From positions 103,115-167,114 of the forward strand of contig JAIFAC010000137.1 in the NCBI GenBank assembly GCA_026545765.1: DNA of 64,000 bases, given 5' to 3'. Made by a program: the position numbers and the translations under genes. Origin of the DNA: Plantago major (Eukaryota; Streptophyta; Magnoliopsida; Lamiales; Plantaginaceae). Below the pieces are notes generated by a model. The model was given only the letters and a program-made list of their open reading frames with translations, had not been told where the DNA came from and searched no databases. This document shows, piece by piece, positions 22,586 through 33,421 of this stretch. Every line of letters starts with the position of its first letter. Position 1 is the first letter of the stretch.

Positions 22586-24011
22586 TGTTAGAATATCATA
22601 GTATTTTGATCACTCATCACATGTTCTTATCTTAGCCAGAAAGGTGATTAAGTACTCTTGGTTCACTTGAACATTGTAAAAGAGGAAATCACTGAGTATG
22701 ATTAGTCTAGTAAATCTTGTAATAGGATTATAGGTCTCTGAGTGTAATTTTTATTTCAAGAAGAGCATGAAGATCAATCCTAGCAATGGAGCTTTTCTGA
22801 AGATTAGAAGACTGAAGACTGCACAAGGTTTATGAAGACACAAAGGTTTAGTCTAACTCAGAAAGACTATGTCCTTAATCCTTTCTTAAGTATATTAACT
22901 TACTTTCAAAATATGATTCTGGACATATGACATCACGAGTATGGAGCCTGCAAGCCATCAGAAAGGCTCATGTATCCGTTGAGACTAAAGGACAATGAAC
23001 AGTACTATGCATTAAATGCATCGGCAGAAATGCTGCAAAAAACAAGTCCTCTCTGAAACAAGAGATAGTGACTTCTGAGTACATAGTTCAAGATATAAAC
23101 GGATATAATTTGATAGAGAGCACAACGGATACAATTCAAACGCCACTCAAATTTATCTATATATATCACCCACTTAGATGCTTGAAGTACATACCTTAGA
23201 ACGCTCTATCTTGCAAACTTACCATCAAGCAAAGTATTCTCTCAAGCACTCTACTATCCTTTCTGAAAGCTTTTTGTTGCTTGAAGAATCACTAGTAGTT
23301 CTAAGTTGTCCTGAACCTTAACAAGAGATTGTTATTCGTGAAAGAGTTGAACTACCAGATACCCTTTCTGAAGCTCATTCTCCAGAACGGACACCAATTA
23401 CTTGGGTCAGTAAAGAGCAGATTGCCATCCACTGAACAAGTGTATTAAGTAGTCTCGTTCTGTTTGGCTCTCTGTAAACATAACTGAAAAGTTATACGAG
23501 AAGCCTTTCTGACAAAACCTTATAATCAACAACCATCAAGGCGTGGAGTAGAGGAAGTACTTGGTTTGGGAAATCAGGGAACAACTCCAAGGTTATCTGA
23601 GTAGAGGAAGTACTTAGCTCTAGGAGCTGGGGAATAACTTAGGGGGAACATTTGGTTGGGAACCATTTGTTTAGGAATCTTAGAATAGGATTATTGTAAG
23701 GTGAACTCAATTATCTGTTCTAGTGAATTCTAGGTCTCAGAAAGACCGAAGTGGATTAGTTGGAGGATTACGCCACCTCCAGATACCACTATACCTGCTG
23801 TGTCATTTACCTTTCTGTATTTACATTTCAGCAAAGCACACACACATATACTTATTGTTTCTGCACTTACCTATCTTAAAGTCTTCCGCGCTCTGAATTT
23901 AAGTATCGTAAACCCTGTGTCTCGAGAAATCGTGGTTTATCGACAAAAGTTTTAAAAGACTATTCACCCCCCCCCCTCTAGTCTTTTACTTTGTCGTTAT
24001 CTGGACCAACA
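22586..24011 (+). repeat. 3' LTR of SIRE element C
   Basis: 1426 bases, TGTTAGAATATC to GGACCAACA, with TATA box at 23157-23166 and poly-C tract near 23967. It keeps nearly all CAG/CTG sites that are altered in the 5' LTR. Target duplication AGATC follows at 24012-24016. Confidence 0.9.
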
Positions 24012-26941
24012 AGATCCATACCCGTTGCCACGGATAGACCAGCTAGTAGATTCCACTTCCGGATGTGCATTACTAAGCTTAATGGATGCATATCAAGGCT
24101 TTTATCAGATTCGGAAGTGATGCCCTTGATCAAGAATGTTGCCACTTACCAACTGTAAATCAAATGTTTAAAGAAGAAATTGGTAAAACAATGGAAGTGT
24201 ATGTTGATGATATGCTAGTGAAGAGCAAAACTGAGGAGCAGCACATAGAACATTTGAACAGATGCTTTGCAATCCTTCCGAAGTACGGGATGAAACTCAA
24301 CCCGGAAAAGTGCACTTTTGGAGTCAAAGGCGGAAAGTTCCTGGGCTACATGGTCACGGAAAGGGGAATAAGCGCCAATCTGGAGAAAATCAAGGCCATC
24401 CTAGACCTTCACAGCCAAAGAACATCAATGAGGTACAACAACTCATCGGGCGTCTCATGTCCTTGAGTTGTTTCATCTCACATTCTGCAGAAAAGAATCT
24501 CCCGCTTTTCAAAATCCTACGAAAAGGCGAGAGTTTTAAGTGGACGGAGGAATGTTCAGAGGCTTTTGAGAACCTCAAAAAGTACCTCCATTACTCTCCA
24601 AGCCTATGGATGGAGAACCACTCTACCTCTACCTAGCCGTTACGGAAGAGGCAATGAGTTCCGTCCTAGTACGGGTTCAAAGCACGATCATATGCCAATC
24701 TACTATCTTAGTAAAGCCCTTGTCAGCGTAAACAAGATACGTAAAGATTGAAAAGATCGCATACGCCTTGGTTTACACTACAAGACGGTTGAAACCGTAC
24801 TTTAAATCTCACAAGATCGTTATTCTAACTTCGGAACCTTTGAAACAGGTACTTGGGAAGCCGGATCAGTCCGGACGACTCTCAAAGTGGGCGATTGAAC
24901 TGAGTGAATATGATATTAGCTATCAGGCTCCGACAGCTAAGAAAGCTCAGGTCATTGCGAACTTTTTGGCAGATTATCCTGAAACGGATTCTGAAAAGAC
25001 CTCGGACAAGGTATATTCGAGTGCTTTATAGTCAAGACCATCAAAGGCAAGACAAATCCTCAAGAACAAAGTTTGGAGAACTTTGAGGATGCTCAGTTCC
25101 TCAATCATTCCCGGATACCGACTTGGGAAGAATCTCGGGTAAATCACATGTTTCTCCTTGATAGTGTCCCTCACGGACCAACCACCCCAAGTTCCGAAAA
25201 GGAGACCAACGAAGAACCAAAGAAAGTGCTGAAATCTAATGTTTCGTGAAGAACCAACCGATGTTTCGACATTGAGGTGGACGGATCATCCATCGGATGA
25301 TGGGAGGCATTCGATTTATCTCAAAACCCGATGGATCACAACTCGATTATGCCATCTCACCGGATTTTAAGGTGATGTATAATGAGGCCGAGTATGAAGC
25401 ACTCGTCACAGGGTTGCGGATAGCTAAGTCTTTGTAAGTTCGCAGCTTAAGGCTTACCCGACTCTCGGGTTGAGGCGCAGCTTCCGCACTTTCGCCACTA
25501 AGGGTCCCTCGATGATCAAGTACCTCGAGTTACTCAAGCAAGAAGTAAGCCTTTTTGAGGAATTTACTCTCAAAAAGTTCGACAGAGAATGCAATGAAAG
25601 AGCAGATACTTTGGCTAAGTATGCATCCGCAACAGCTGCCCTTGATACTAGAAGAGTTATCCGCTAATGCATAAGGATTCATCCCTCACGAGCTCTACCC
25701 CATCCGTCATGGCCATTGGTATAAGTAGGAACTGGATGACTGATATCTACTACTACTTGAAGGACGGATCTTTGCCATCTGATCTGAAGGAATCGAGAAG
25801 CGTGGAATGCCTACTTTTTACTTGGAGAGGATCTTTACAAGAGATCCTTCACTGGCATACACATGCGATGTCTTGATCCACAAGAAGCACGGACTGTGCT
25901 AGAAGAGATACACAGCAGAAGTTGTGGAAGTCATTCAGGAGGGCAGACATTGGCCCAAAAGATTATCCGACAAGGCTATTCATGGCCTACAATTGATAAG
26001 GATGCAACAAACTTTGCTAGAAACTGCCCTGATTGCCAGTATTACGCCAATATCCCACATCATCCGACACGTCCAATGATTCCGCTACCATCAAGGTCCA
26101 TTTTATCAAGGGTATTGACATTGTCGGACCCTTCCCAAGAGGCACCCAACAGAGAAAGTTTCTGATTGTGGCAGTAGAGTACTTCACCAAGTGGGGTAGA
26201 AGCAGAAGTCGTTGTCACTATCACGGAAAGCAGAGTGAGGACTTTTATCTGGAAGAACATCATTTGTCACTTCGGATTACCGAGAGACCTTGTCTCGGAT
26301 AATGGAGCTCAATTCTCTGGTAGCAGGCTCAAGGAATGGCTAACCTCTCATTCAAGAGTGAGCAACGATTCACCTCAGTCGGATACCCCCAAGTAAATGG
26401 ACAAGCTGAGTCCACCAACAAGACAATTGTTAAGGTCATTGAGAAGCGTTTGAGAACCTCTCAAGATAGCTGGGCGGACGACTTAGATGGTGTACTTTGG
26501 GCTCATCGCACCACAGCGAGGACAGCTACAAGAGAAACTCCATTTGCTCTGGTTTATAGCTCGGAAGCAGTCATACCAGCGGAAATTGCTACAATGAGGA
26601 TCCAAGGGTATAATGATTCTAACAATCAAGAGGCTCGTAGCTATGATCTTGATATGCTAGATCAGAAAAGATCCGAGGCATTGGCTCATGTTCACAGATA
26701 TCAGGCCACTGCAGCCCGGGCCTATAACAAGAATATCCATGAGAAGGACCTGCAGGTCGGAGACCTAGTGCTCCGCCGGGCTGATATCTTAAGCAATGTA
26801 TGGAAGCTCAAACCCAACTGGGAGGGACCCTACAAGATAATTGGAGCAAGAGTGAATGGAAGTTACGAGCTAGAGGATGATCACGGACATGCACTGAAAC
26901 GCCCTTGGAATGCAAAGATCCTTCAAAAGTTCTACGCCTAG
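24012..26941 (+). pseudogene. Gypsy 1 RT end, two RNase H domains, integrase
   Basis: RT resumes with DPYPLPRIDQLVD, loses a block after MDAYQGFYQI (about 24115), and continues to YVDD at 24200-24211. RNase H 1 spans about 24500-25030. The second, archaeal-type RNase H starts near 25268 (VDGSS) and includes NEAEYEAL at 25380. Integrase has the HHCC zinc finger at about 25900-26045, the first catalytic Asp at about 26118 (GIDIVGPF), the second in SDNGAQF near 26297 and the Glu in VNGQAEST near 26395. The integrase end is open from 26336 to 26941. Frameshifts occur near 24460, 24640, 25030, 25470, 25670, 26110 and 26320. In life these domains copy and insert the element. Confidence 0.85.
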
Positions 26942-27514
26942 GGTTTCTTGGACGGAACTCTGTCCGATGGTTACTCCTGGGTTTTGTCTAAGAGGCCGTT
27001 TTGTTACACGGAACTCCTGCAGTTAAGTTTTTTGCTACTCTTTTGTCATTATCATATGCGTTTTCATTGTAATTGAATTTCCGTCAAATCAATACAACTT
27101 CTATCTTTCAATTCGTAAATCTGAAATTTAGTATTCTGCTGACAAAGAAGCAAGCAATGAATTTTATTCATATACGAAACAAAGTGTACATAACACTGTC
27201 TTTACAGTCTACAAACTCGGATCTTTATCCAGATCTACAGTTACAATACATAAATTGTACAGAAAATCTCCGGAGATACGTCATCTTCCGTCGAGATTAT
27301 TCCTTCATCAGGAAAGTATTCCCCATGGTCATCACTTCCGGGAACACCAAGAGTCTGATGTACCTACACAATATAAGATGGTTCAGTATAGTGGAATTTC
27401 TTACAATATCACCATACCTTTGAGTCCTCGTACGGATCCCATGCATGGATTGTATGGAGGTACGACCGCCAATGGTCCTTGGAAGTCGAAACGACCAGAT
27501 CTCAGCCTATCCAT
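26942..27514 (+). other. Gypsy 1 sequence after integrase
   Basis: No gene was recognised. This is the start of the 3' untranslated part of the gypsy element, moderately AT-rich, leading into the hairpin array. Confidence 0.5.
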
Positions 27515-27940
27515 CTTTAGGGGCTCAAATCCTCTTAAAGTCAAGGATTTTCCACCGATTCAAGAGAGATTTGAGCCACTAAAGGAGGATTGACAGAAAA
27601 GCTGTTGCGTTATTTTCTCAACCAACCCACCTTTAGGAACCCAATCTCTCTCAAAGTGAAAGGTTTTACACCTATTTGAGAGATATTTAAGTCACTAAAG
27701 GACGCTTGGCCGAAAGGATATGATGTTGTTTTCTCAACCGGTCCATCTTTAAGGACTTAAACACTCTCAAACCCTAAAGGTTTTTCACCTGTTTGAGAAG
27801 AGATTTGAGCCATTAAAGGCAGAATAGCCGAGAGGGCTTTGCCTTGGTGATTTCTTTTGAGCAGCCCATCCTTCAAGACCCACACCTTTCCTGCATTTAG
27901 GGTTTGCACCAAACTAGGAAAGGATGGGTGTCTTGAAAGG
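27515..27940 (+). repeat. Array of four hairpin-forming repeats
   Basis: Four tandem units with a period of about 116-123 bases each hold an imperfect palindrome of about 70 bases: 27515-27585, 27631-27700, 27748-27819 and 27868-27940. Arms of 25-29 bases pair within each unit (for example GGGGCTCAAATC with GATTTGAGCC in the first, CTTCAAGAC with GTCTTGAAAG in the fourth). Arm sequences differ between units while pairing is kept. The linkers share a TTTTCTCAACC-like motif in the first two units and a diverged form in the third. The array lies between the integrase gene (plus) and the end of the antisense gene (minus). Confidence 0.8.
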
Positions 27941-28869
27941 AAGGAAAGTCAAAACGACAAAATAGAAGAAGAAGAATCTGAGATCATTTTAGGACAATTT
28001 ATGTACTTTGATCGTGGCTTTTTATAGAAAACTCTGACCAATCAGCGTCCGCCACGTAATAAGGTCGGTGTTAACAATGGGCCTAGGCCATTCGTCAGCG
28101 ATAGTGTTGGATCACTGGTTTACCCATTTTTTATCACACTAAGCCCATGGATGAACACTTTACAAATCACAAAAAAGATTGTTCGAGTAGATCCCTCAAC
28201 GGATAAACCTACCAGTGAATGTTAGCCCAGTCCGAGTCACCACGAGTCAGTAATTTATCATTGCCAGTCTATGAAAGACTACTCAAAATCTCACACTCAT
28301 GAGTAGACGCAACGGACATATCTAATGCATCCGACATCCTATCAGTTCTAATAAATCATCATTGGTTTACACTTATCAAGAGAAGCAAGCAATGCTACTT
28401 CGGATTTGTCCATACGTCCGAGATAAGATAAGTTTATGGTTCATCATTATTGGATTGTACGAATTATTGCAGATATTTGACTTACTACTACAGATGTTTA
28501 TCCTACTGATTCAAGACAAGTCCGAGTAGCCAACAATTGGATAATTCATGCAAGATTATCAAATAAAGATAAAGGGAACAAGACAGAATTATCTTAAACA
28601 TAACAGATAATTGTGCGGAAAAATATATCACAACAACAAGAATAATAATAGTGTACTTGGCAACGTTCCGTGCCATCAAAAGATCAGAATTCAGTAGTTA
28701 CATGTTCTCAGGGCATACCCCGGATTCTTCAAGGTTCTTCGGGCGGATTGTTCGTGGGCCGATTTTCCGAGCTGAGGAATCACAAAGGAAGGATCGCCAT
28801 GGAAGCATCAATAGCAGAGGGATTTACAACGAAGCATCAAGATTGGTAACATCCGCTACCGCCAAAGAT
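27941..28869. other. Gypsy 1 non-coding region
   Basis: No ORF or repeat of note was recognised. It would hold the 3' end of the antisense transcript. Confidence 0.4.
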
Positions 28870-29632
28870 TGACATTTGCATTGTTGGTCCCAGACACCGG
28901 CAAATGTCCGAGCGATCCTTGATGTCAAGCTTCCGCCAATGATGCCTCGCACTTTCAAACAGATCATAGTCCGGATCCTAGAGCACCCGAGCCGCATAGC
29001 GCATCAACTCTTCATGAAGGCCAAGTTCTCATCGAAGGCAAGAAGCATCGCCCCAAATCAGAGGGCAAATCCAGGATAAATGGTCCGCCATTCACATTTC
29101 CACATCACCCTTGTCTGTGACACTCTCCACGAACTCATCCGCCTCCAAGTAGCTCGTCCGACAGCTCGGGGAACAGACTCTTCGCATCAATGGCGTGATC
29201 CAAGCCCTCTTCTTTCCAATTGTAGTCACCCGAACGAGCTTCTTCCCTTGAAGTCACCGATGGCGGATGAGAAGCCCTCCAGTCTCAAAGCCTCAGACCT
29301 GTCCGCCATGAAGTATATGAAAGATTCGGACGCCATAAAATCTCTCACGGCTCCAGTCCGTACGAACTTCAAGTTGTCTAGCATCATATTTTTGGAATCC
29401 AAGAATAACTTGAAAGTCAGACAGCAAAAATGATCCGACCAATCCAAGCTTCCTCGTCTCGCCAATTTAGATTGGAGTTGGGAGATCCGTGCATCTTTAG
29501 CTTTGAGGACTCCTCCAACTTCTGGAGCTTGCCCTCCACGTCCGTCTGAGCAGCCAAAGCCCTCTCCAATTTATCCTCAAGGCCCACTCGCCCACTGGCC
29601 TTATTCTGCAGGGCACGGATCATGCATCCGAC

Positions 29633-29721
29633 CTAGAGTTGAGGAAATTAATAATTACAAAGTTAATGATTACCCGTTTGAACAAGGAAAGAAATAAAAC
29701 TTCATCCACAAGGAAACTTAC
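29633..29721 (-). other. Intron of the antisense gene
   Basis: Minus strand donor ACGG/GTAAGTTTCC, acceptor CAACTCTAG/GTCGG, 89 bases. Removing it joins Met-His-Glu-Arg to Val-Gly-Cys-Met in phase 0 within a coiled coil. Confidence 0.8.
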
Positions 29722-30223
29722 CCGTTCATGCATAGCAGACATCTCATGGATTTGATCCAATTTCGAGAGGTTGTTACACCTCTCTTCCTCGGACACCAAA
29801 GTGAGAGTTTCTAAGAACATCGGCTTCTTAGCCGCCGGAAGGTCCGAGGTAGCGCCAGACCTCTTCTGTCTTGCTTTTAGAGCATCTTGCAAGAGTTTAT
29901 CCTCAAGCAGAACTCAAACACCCTCTTATTCTTCTTCGCAGAGGGTCCACTGGACTTGCCCTTATCGGCAACGAAATGTTCTTTGGGTCCTCTCTTGGCC
30001 CTTCTCCTCATCCATGATAAATTCACCCGCATTCTTCGGATCCGCATCGAAGAGTAGGAGGTGTGTTGATGATTTTGGTCCGCTTTGAGGCAACCTCCGA
30101 GCTCGCCGCTTCTCCTCGATCCTCTTCGTCTTGGAGAGTCGACATAATATACCTCCACCGTAAACTCATGAACAAAACAAGGAAGAGTTAGAAACGACAT
30201 CAAAAAGCAAAGTGCAGATAGTA

Positions 30224-30477
30224 TTTTCTTCCATTTTCAGAGAAAGTGTTACATTTATTTGATCGTCAATCGCCTTCGAGTTTGACCACAAATTACTCAT
30301 AAACGATAATAATAAATAATTAATAAAATCATATAATAAAAATTTAATTACTAAATTTTCATTATATAATTTTAATAATTTATTTATTAATATCGTTTAA
30401 GAGTAAACTTTGGTCAAACGCGGAGACAGTTGACCGCAGAATAGTAAAATGTAACACTTTTTCTGAAATGGATGGAG
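30224..30477. mobile_element. Stowaway-like MITE
   Basis: A 254-base element flanked by TA on both sides (30222-30223 and 30478-30479). Terminal inverted repeats pair CCATTTTCAGAGAAAGTG with the complement of CACTTTTTCTGAAATGG, and the right end reads GGATGGAG, near the Stowaway consensus. The interior is a long AT-rich palindrome. It sits in the antisense gene between coding blocks, probably in an intron. A diverged relative is at about 45790-45990. Confidence 0.85.
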
Positions 30478-31958
30478 TAATAAACTCGGAATGCACAAGT
30501 TAAGAGAAGAGAAACATAGATACATGATAGAAGGGTTACTGAAATCTTCATTTCCGCCACACTCAACGGGTCCAGTCAAGCTAGCCAAGTATGGTAAAGG
30601 CTGGTAGGTGAATCCGTTAAACGGAAACTTCCGAGGCTTGGGATCAGCCCCTTTGTGAAACCTAGCCACCCACTTCGGATGGCTGCTGGCCACAGGACGG
30701 TAGTCCGTGATGTCAACTCTTGAGAATTTTCGGGGAAAACCCCATTGTTCTCTTGCCCTCGCGGGCTTACCTACTTCTAGTCCTAGTCTAACAAATACAA
30801 ATTTCTCCCACCATTTACAACCAAGTGAGGAGATAGAGTTAGAAATAAAATTAAAGTTTGGCCTATTTACAAATGTGTACATGAGGGCATTGCCCGGACT
30901 AAAGGAAATGTTGAAGAGTTGGCGGAAGTTTTCAAAATTTATTTCCTTCTTCTTCCGCTATGTAAGACATAAGCATATAAGATTACGCAAATATTTTGGG
31001 ATAACCTGCATCGGACTGATGCCGAGGTGATCGAGGATCCCCTTGATGCTTGGGGCAATTGGGAGCCTCCATCCGCATTGGAAGGCGATCTCATGGACCG
31101 TCATGTACCCTTCCGGCGGATTGTAGAAGGCCTACTCCAAAGTAGGTAGGAGGATCTCTACAGAGTCCGGGATAGCCCCCTTCGTCTCCATTCTAGAATC
31201 TGCGTCTCCTTCACTTTAGTGGGGGCAAGTTGGGAGAGCCCCATCTTCATTCAACTCCCTGGATCTGATGGCGGCAGTTTAGTGATGGGGGAACTTGGCC
31301 CGCCACGCATTTATTCCGTGCTCCCCTACCCTTGGCTTAGAAGGGATAACAGTCTTCAGATTAAGCTGGCTCTTTGACCGCCCAGATCTTTTTCGCGAAC
31401 GGACAGTTTGAGACGCTTCTTCCATCTCCTCGTCCCTCTCCTCCTCATCCCCATCGTCCTCTTCACCTCCTTCCTCCTCCATGGAAGAATCATTTGTGCC
31501 CGGAATTGATTCCGCGGCCACCCTCTCCTCATCGCCCGACTCAAACATTTCCACATCATCTGGATCTTGCTCCGTGTCCCCACCCTGTTCAACCAACACT
31601 TCGTCCGCACCCTCATCAACCCCACCACCTCCAATCGTCCTAGCACGGACTATGACCCTAATCCTCCTAGCATTCCCCTTCCTAGTCGCTACATTACTCG
31701 GACCAACCCCAACCTGGTGGACAACGTCCCCAGCATCCGAGTCACCCGAAGAAGGAACTTCCACCACTTCCTTCGGACCAGCATCTAGTTCCACCACTTG
31801 AATCACCACATTTTTAGGGATCATCTGATTATAGGGCATCTCGAACTCCCCATGATCTGAGACGGCATCACTCTGAGTAGCGGATGATGATCACTGATCC
31901 GCAGCATCATCATAGTTCTGGGTCTCAGGAGTGTTTTTGACTATCGCTCCTGGACATC

Positions 31959-32679
31959 CTAGGGCACAAGAAACGGATCAGTCAAGAATTGTTTTTGTCC
32001 GAGAGTTCATTTATGTATCTTATTAGGTCCGAGTTAGTAAGAGAAACCCTAGGTAAACTGGGCATTCTCAGGCCACAAATCTCCTAACCATTGGCACACC
32101 AATGGCACATTCAGTGGCACATGTGGTAGTGCCATAAGGGGATTTCATGTGCCATCGACACCTAATCTAGTACATAAAAAGCAAGTACTGTGCCAAGACT
32201 GTGCCATTTACAGAAATATACGGGCCTAATGGCACCATTACTCCACACAAATGGCACATGCACAGTGCCATTGAACCAAGCACAATCTACAAATTTTTGG
32301 CCAAAAATCTACAAGTTTTGCAATACTAGCAGTAAGCCTATACAATTCCTATATGATTACATATCATTACTGGAAAACATAGCATGCAAAACATACAAGT
32401 GTTTCCTAAATTTATCATACGACATGGTAAATTTACACGGAAAAGAGCCAACAGTCACCAAGACTTAAGGCTACATAGTACTTCATTCAAATAATTTTGG
32501 GGATTCAAGCATAACCCTACACTGGGTACTATAACATACATCTCTACAGAATTCAAACACAATTCTAAAGTGAGATTTCAAATCCTAAGCATGCACGCAT
32601 CAATTCAACAAGCAACAGTACGCAACGAGTAGAAATTGAAAAGCGTCTCAGATCTCATAAAAGGGAATGAGCCACTTAC
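31959..32679 (-). other. 5' UTR intron of the antisense gene
   Basis: Minus strand donor CAA/GTAAGTGG (32679), acceptor TTGTGCCCTAG (31959), 721 bases. It lies between the TATA-proximal exon (about 32680-32845, no ATG) and the coding part. It contains a cluster of TGGCAC motifs at 32092-32280. Confidence 0.6.
32092..32280. repeat. Cluster of TGGCAC/GTGCCA motifs
   Basis: About ten copies of TGGCAC or its complement occur in 190 bases in both orientations, roughly every 10-30 bases. It lies inside the leader intron of the antisense gene. It may be a decayed short tandem repeat or a protein-binding cluster. Confidence 0.6.
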
Positions 32680-32866
32680 TTGATAAAATTAGACTGGTGA
32701 AAAAGGTCTAAGTTGCTGAAAACTTGGCTTCCCCTTGAGTACTGCTTGCTCGGATCTCCTGATGCTTTGAGAGTACTTGCTTGCTCGGATGTTTTTGCTT
32801 GCTTGGATTGCTTAGATTGCTCTGGATTCAAATTTGCTAAAGTGTGAAAGTGACGGCATTGGCGAA

Positions 32867-32876
32867 CTATTTATAG
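32867..32876 (-). promoter_or_regulatory. TATA box of the antisense gene
   Basis: Minus strand CTATAAATAG, followed 25-35 bases downstream by the probable start of a leader exon that ends at a consensus splice donor (32679). TATA, donor and acceptor in order support a real antisense transcription unit inside the gypsy element. Confidence 0.6.
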
Positions 32877-32880
32877 AGGG

Positions 32881-33404
32881 TACTTGGGGAAGATGAAGCA
32901 TCACATCCTTCCGCCCTTAATCCCAGCCGTTGATCGTTTTCATCTAACGGTCGTGTCGCTTCACACTTGGTGAATTTACATCCAGCCCCATTAATATTAA
33001 TTGATACATTCTCCACTCACTCGGGATTTGCACCCGTGGGACGAACGGAAATGGAATCGGGCCTTTGGCGTCACTGTTCATCAGACCAATTGGCCCATTC
33101 ACCTATTTTGGTCCAAAAGGATTGACTTCCTCTATACTCTTCCATGAGAGATATTTAATCCTAATTGTACTTGGACCTCAAAATATCTCCGTTACAAATA
33201 CCTTTTCCTTCTACAGTCCGAGCTACTACGTAACTCGGACTGTAGAAAGAACGAGGGGGGGGAGAGATATATTGAGTTTCTGAAAACACGGAAAACAAAT
33301 TTTACAGAAAGGAATTTTTTCCTTCATAATTAACGATTCGGACACGCTCCAAAACACACTTGTTCTTTTTATAGTTACCAACTATCTTCTACCTAGATAC
33401 TTGG
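32881..33404. other. Gypsy 1 region before the 3' LTR
   Basis: No coding sequence was recognised. It would include the upstream promoter region of the antisense gene. An imperfect palindrome around the two AGTCCGAG / CTCGGACT copies lies at 33215-33245. Confidence 0.4.
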
Positions 33405-33421
33405 AAACTAGGGGGGACATA
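33405..33421 (+). other. Polypurine tract of gypsy 1
   Basis: AAACTAGGGGGGACATA directly before the LTR start. The same tract stands before the LTR at 43958 and, on the minus strand, at 63956-63972. Confidence 0.8.

Larger units (their letters stand above)
8937..24011 (+). mobile_element. Complete SIRE-type copia element C, 15.1 kb
   Basis: Order: 5' LTR, PBS, gag, protease-integrase-RT-RNase H, a 6.3 kb downstream region holding the third ORF with introns, PPT, 3' LTR. Copia domain order (integrase before RT) and the RT sequence place it in the Maximus/SIRE lineage. It sits in the RT gene of gypsy element 1 with a 5 bp target duplication. At 15.1 kb it is longer than usual SIRE elements (roughly 8-12 kb), the excess being the third-ORF region. 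Many frames are broken, especially 11940-14740, in a patchy way that matches the CAG/CTG error pattern. Confidence 0.9.
28870..31958 (-). pseudogene. Antisense gene of the gypsy element (gypsy-type transposon protein family)
   Basis: Read on the minus strand. The N-terminal part (31958-31279) is acidic with Glu/Asp runs and a Lys/Arg patch. Next is a folded-domain-like block (31110-30890, EIAFQCGWRLPIAP and similar) and a second block with WWEKFVFV and WGFPRKF motifs (30800-30720). These resemble the plant protein family described as putative gypsy-type transposon (Pfam Transposase_28). After a spacer carrying a MITE comes a Lys/Arg-rich region, a coiled coil (29890-29465) and a C-terminal block to about 28870. 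An intron at 29633-29721 joins the coiled-coil exons in frame. Antisense ORFs after integrase are known in Tat-lineage elements; their function is not established. Stops and frameshifts are present. Confidence 0.65.

Noticed and set aside
27515..27940. CRISPR-like array
   Set aside because: The repeats are plant retrotransposon hairpins with diverged units; there are no short identical repeats with unique spacers and no cas genes.
31374..31801. Plus-strand Pro/Ser-rich open frames
   Set aside because: They are complements of the acidic minus-strand frame of the antisense gene.
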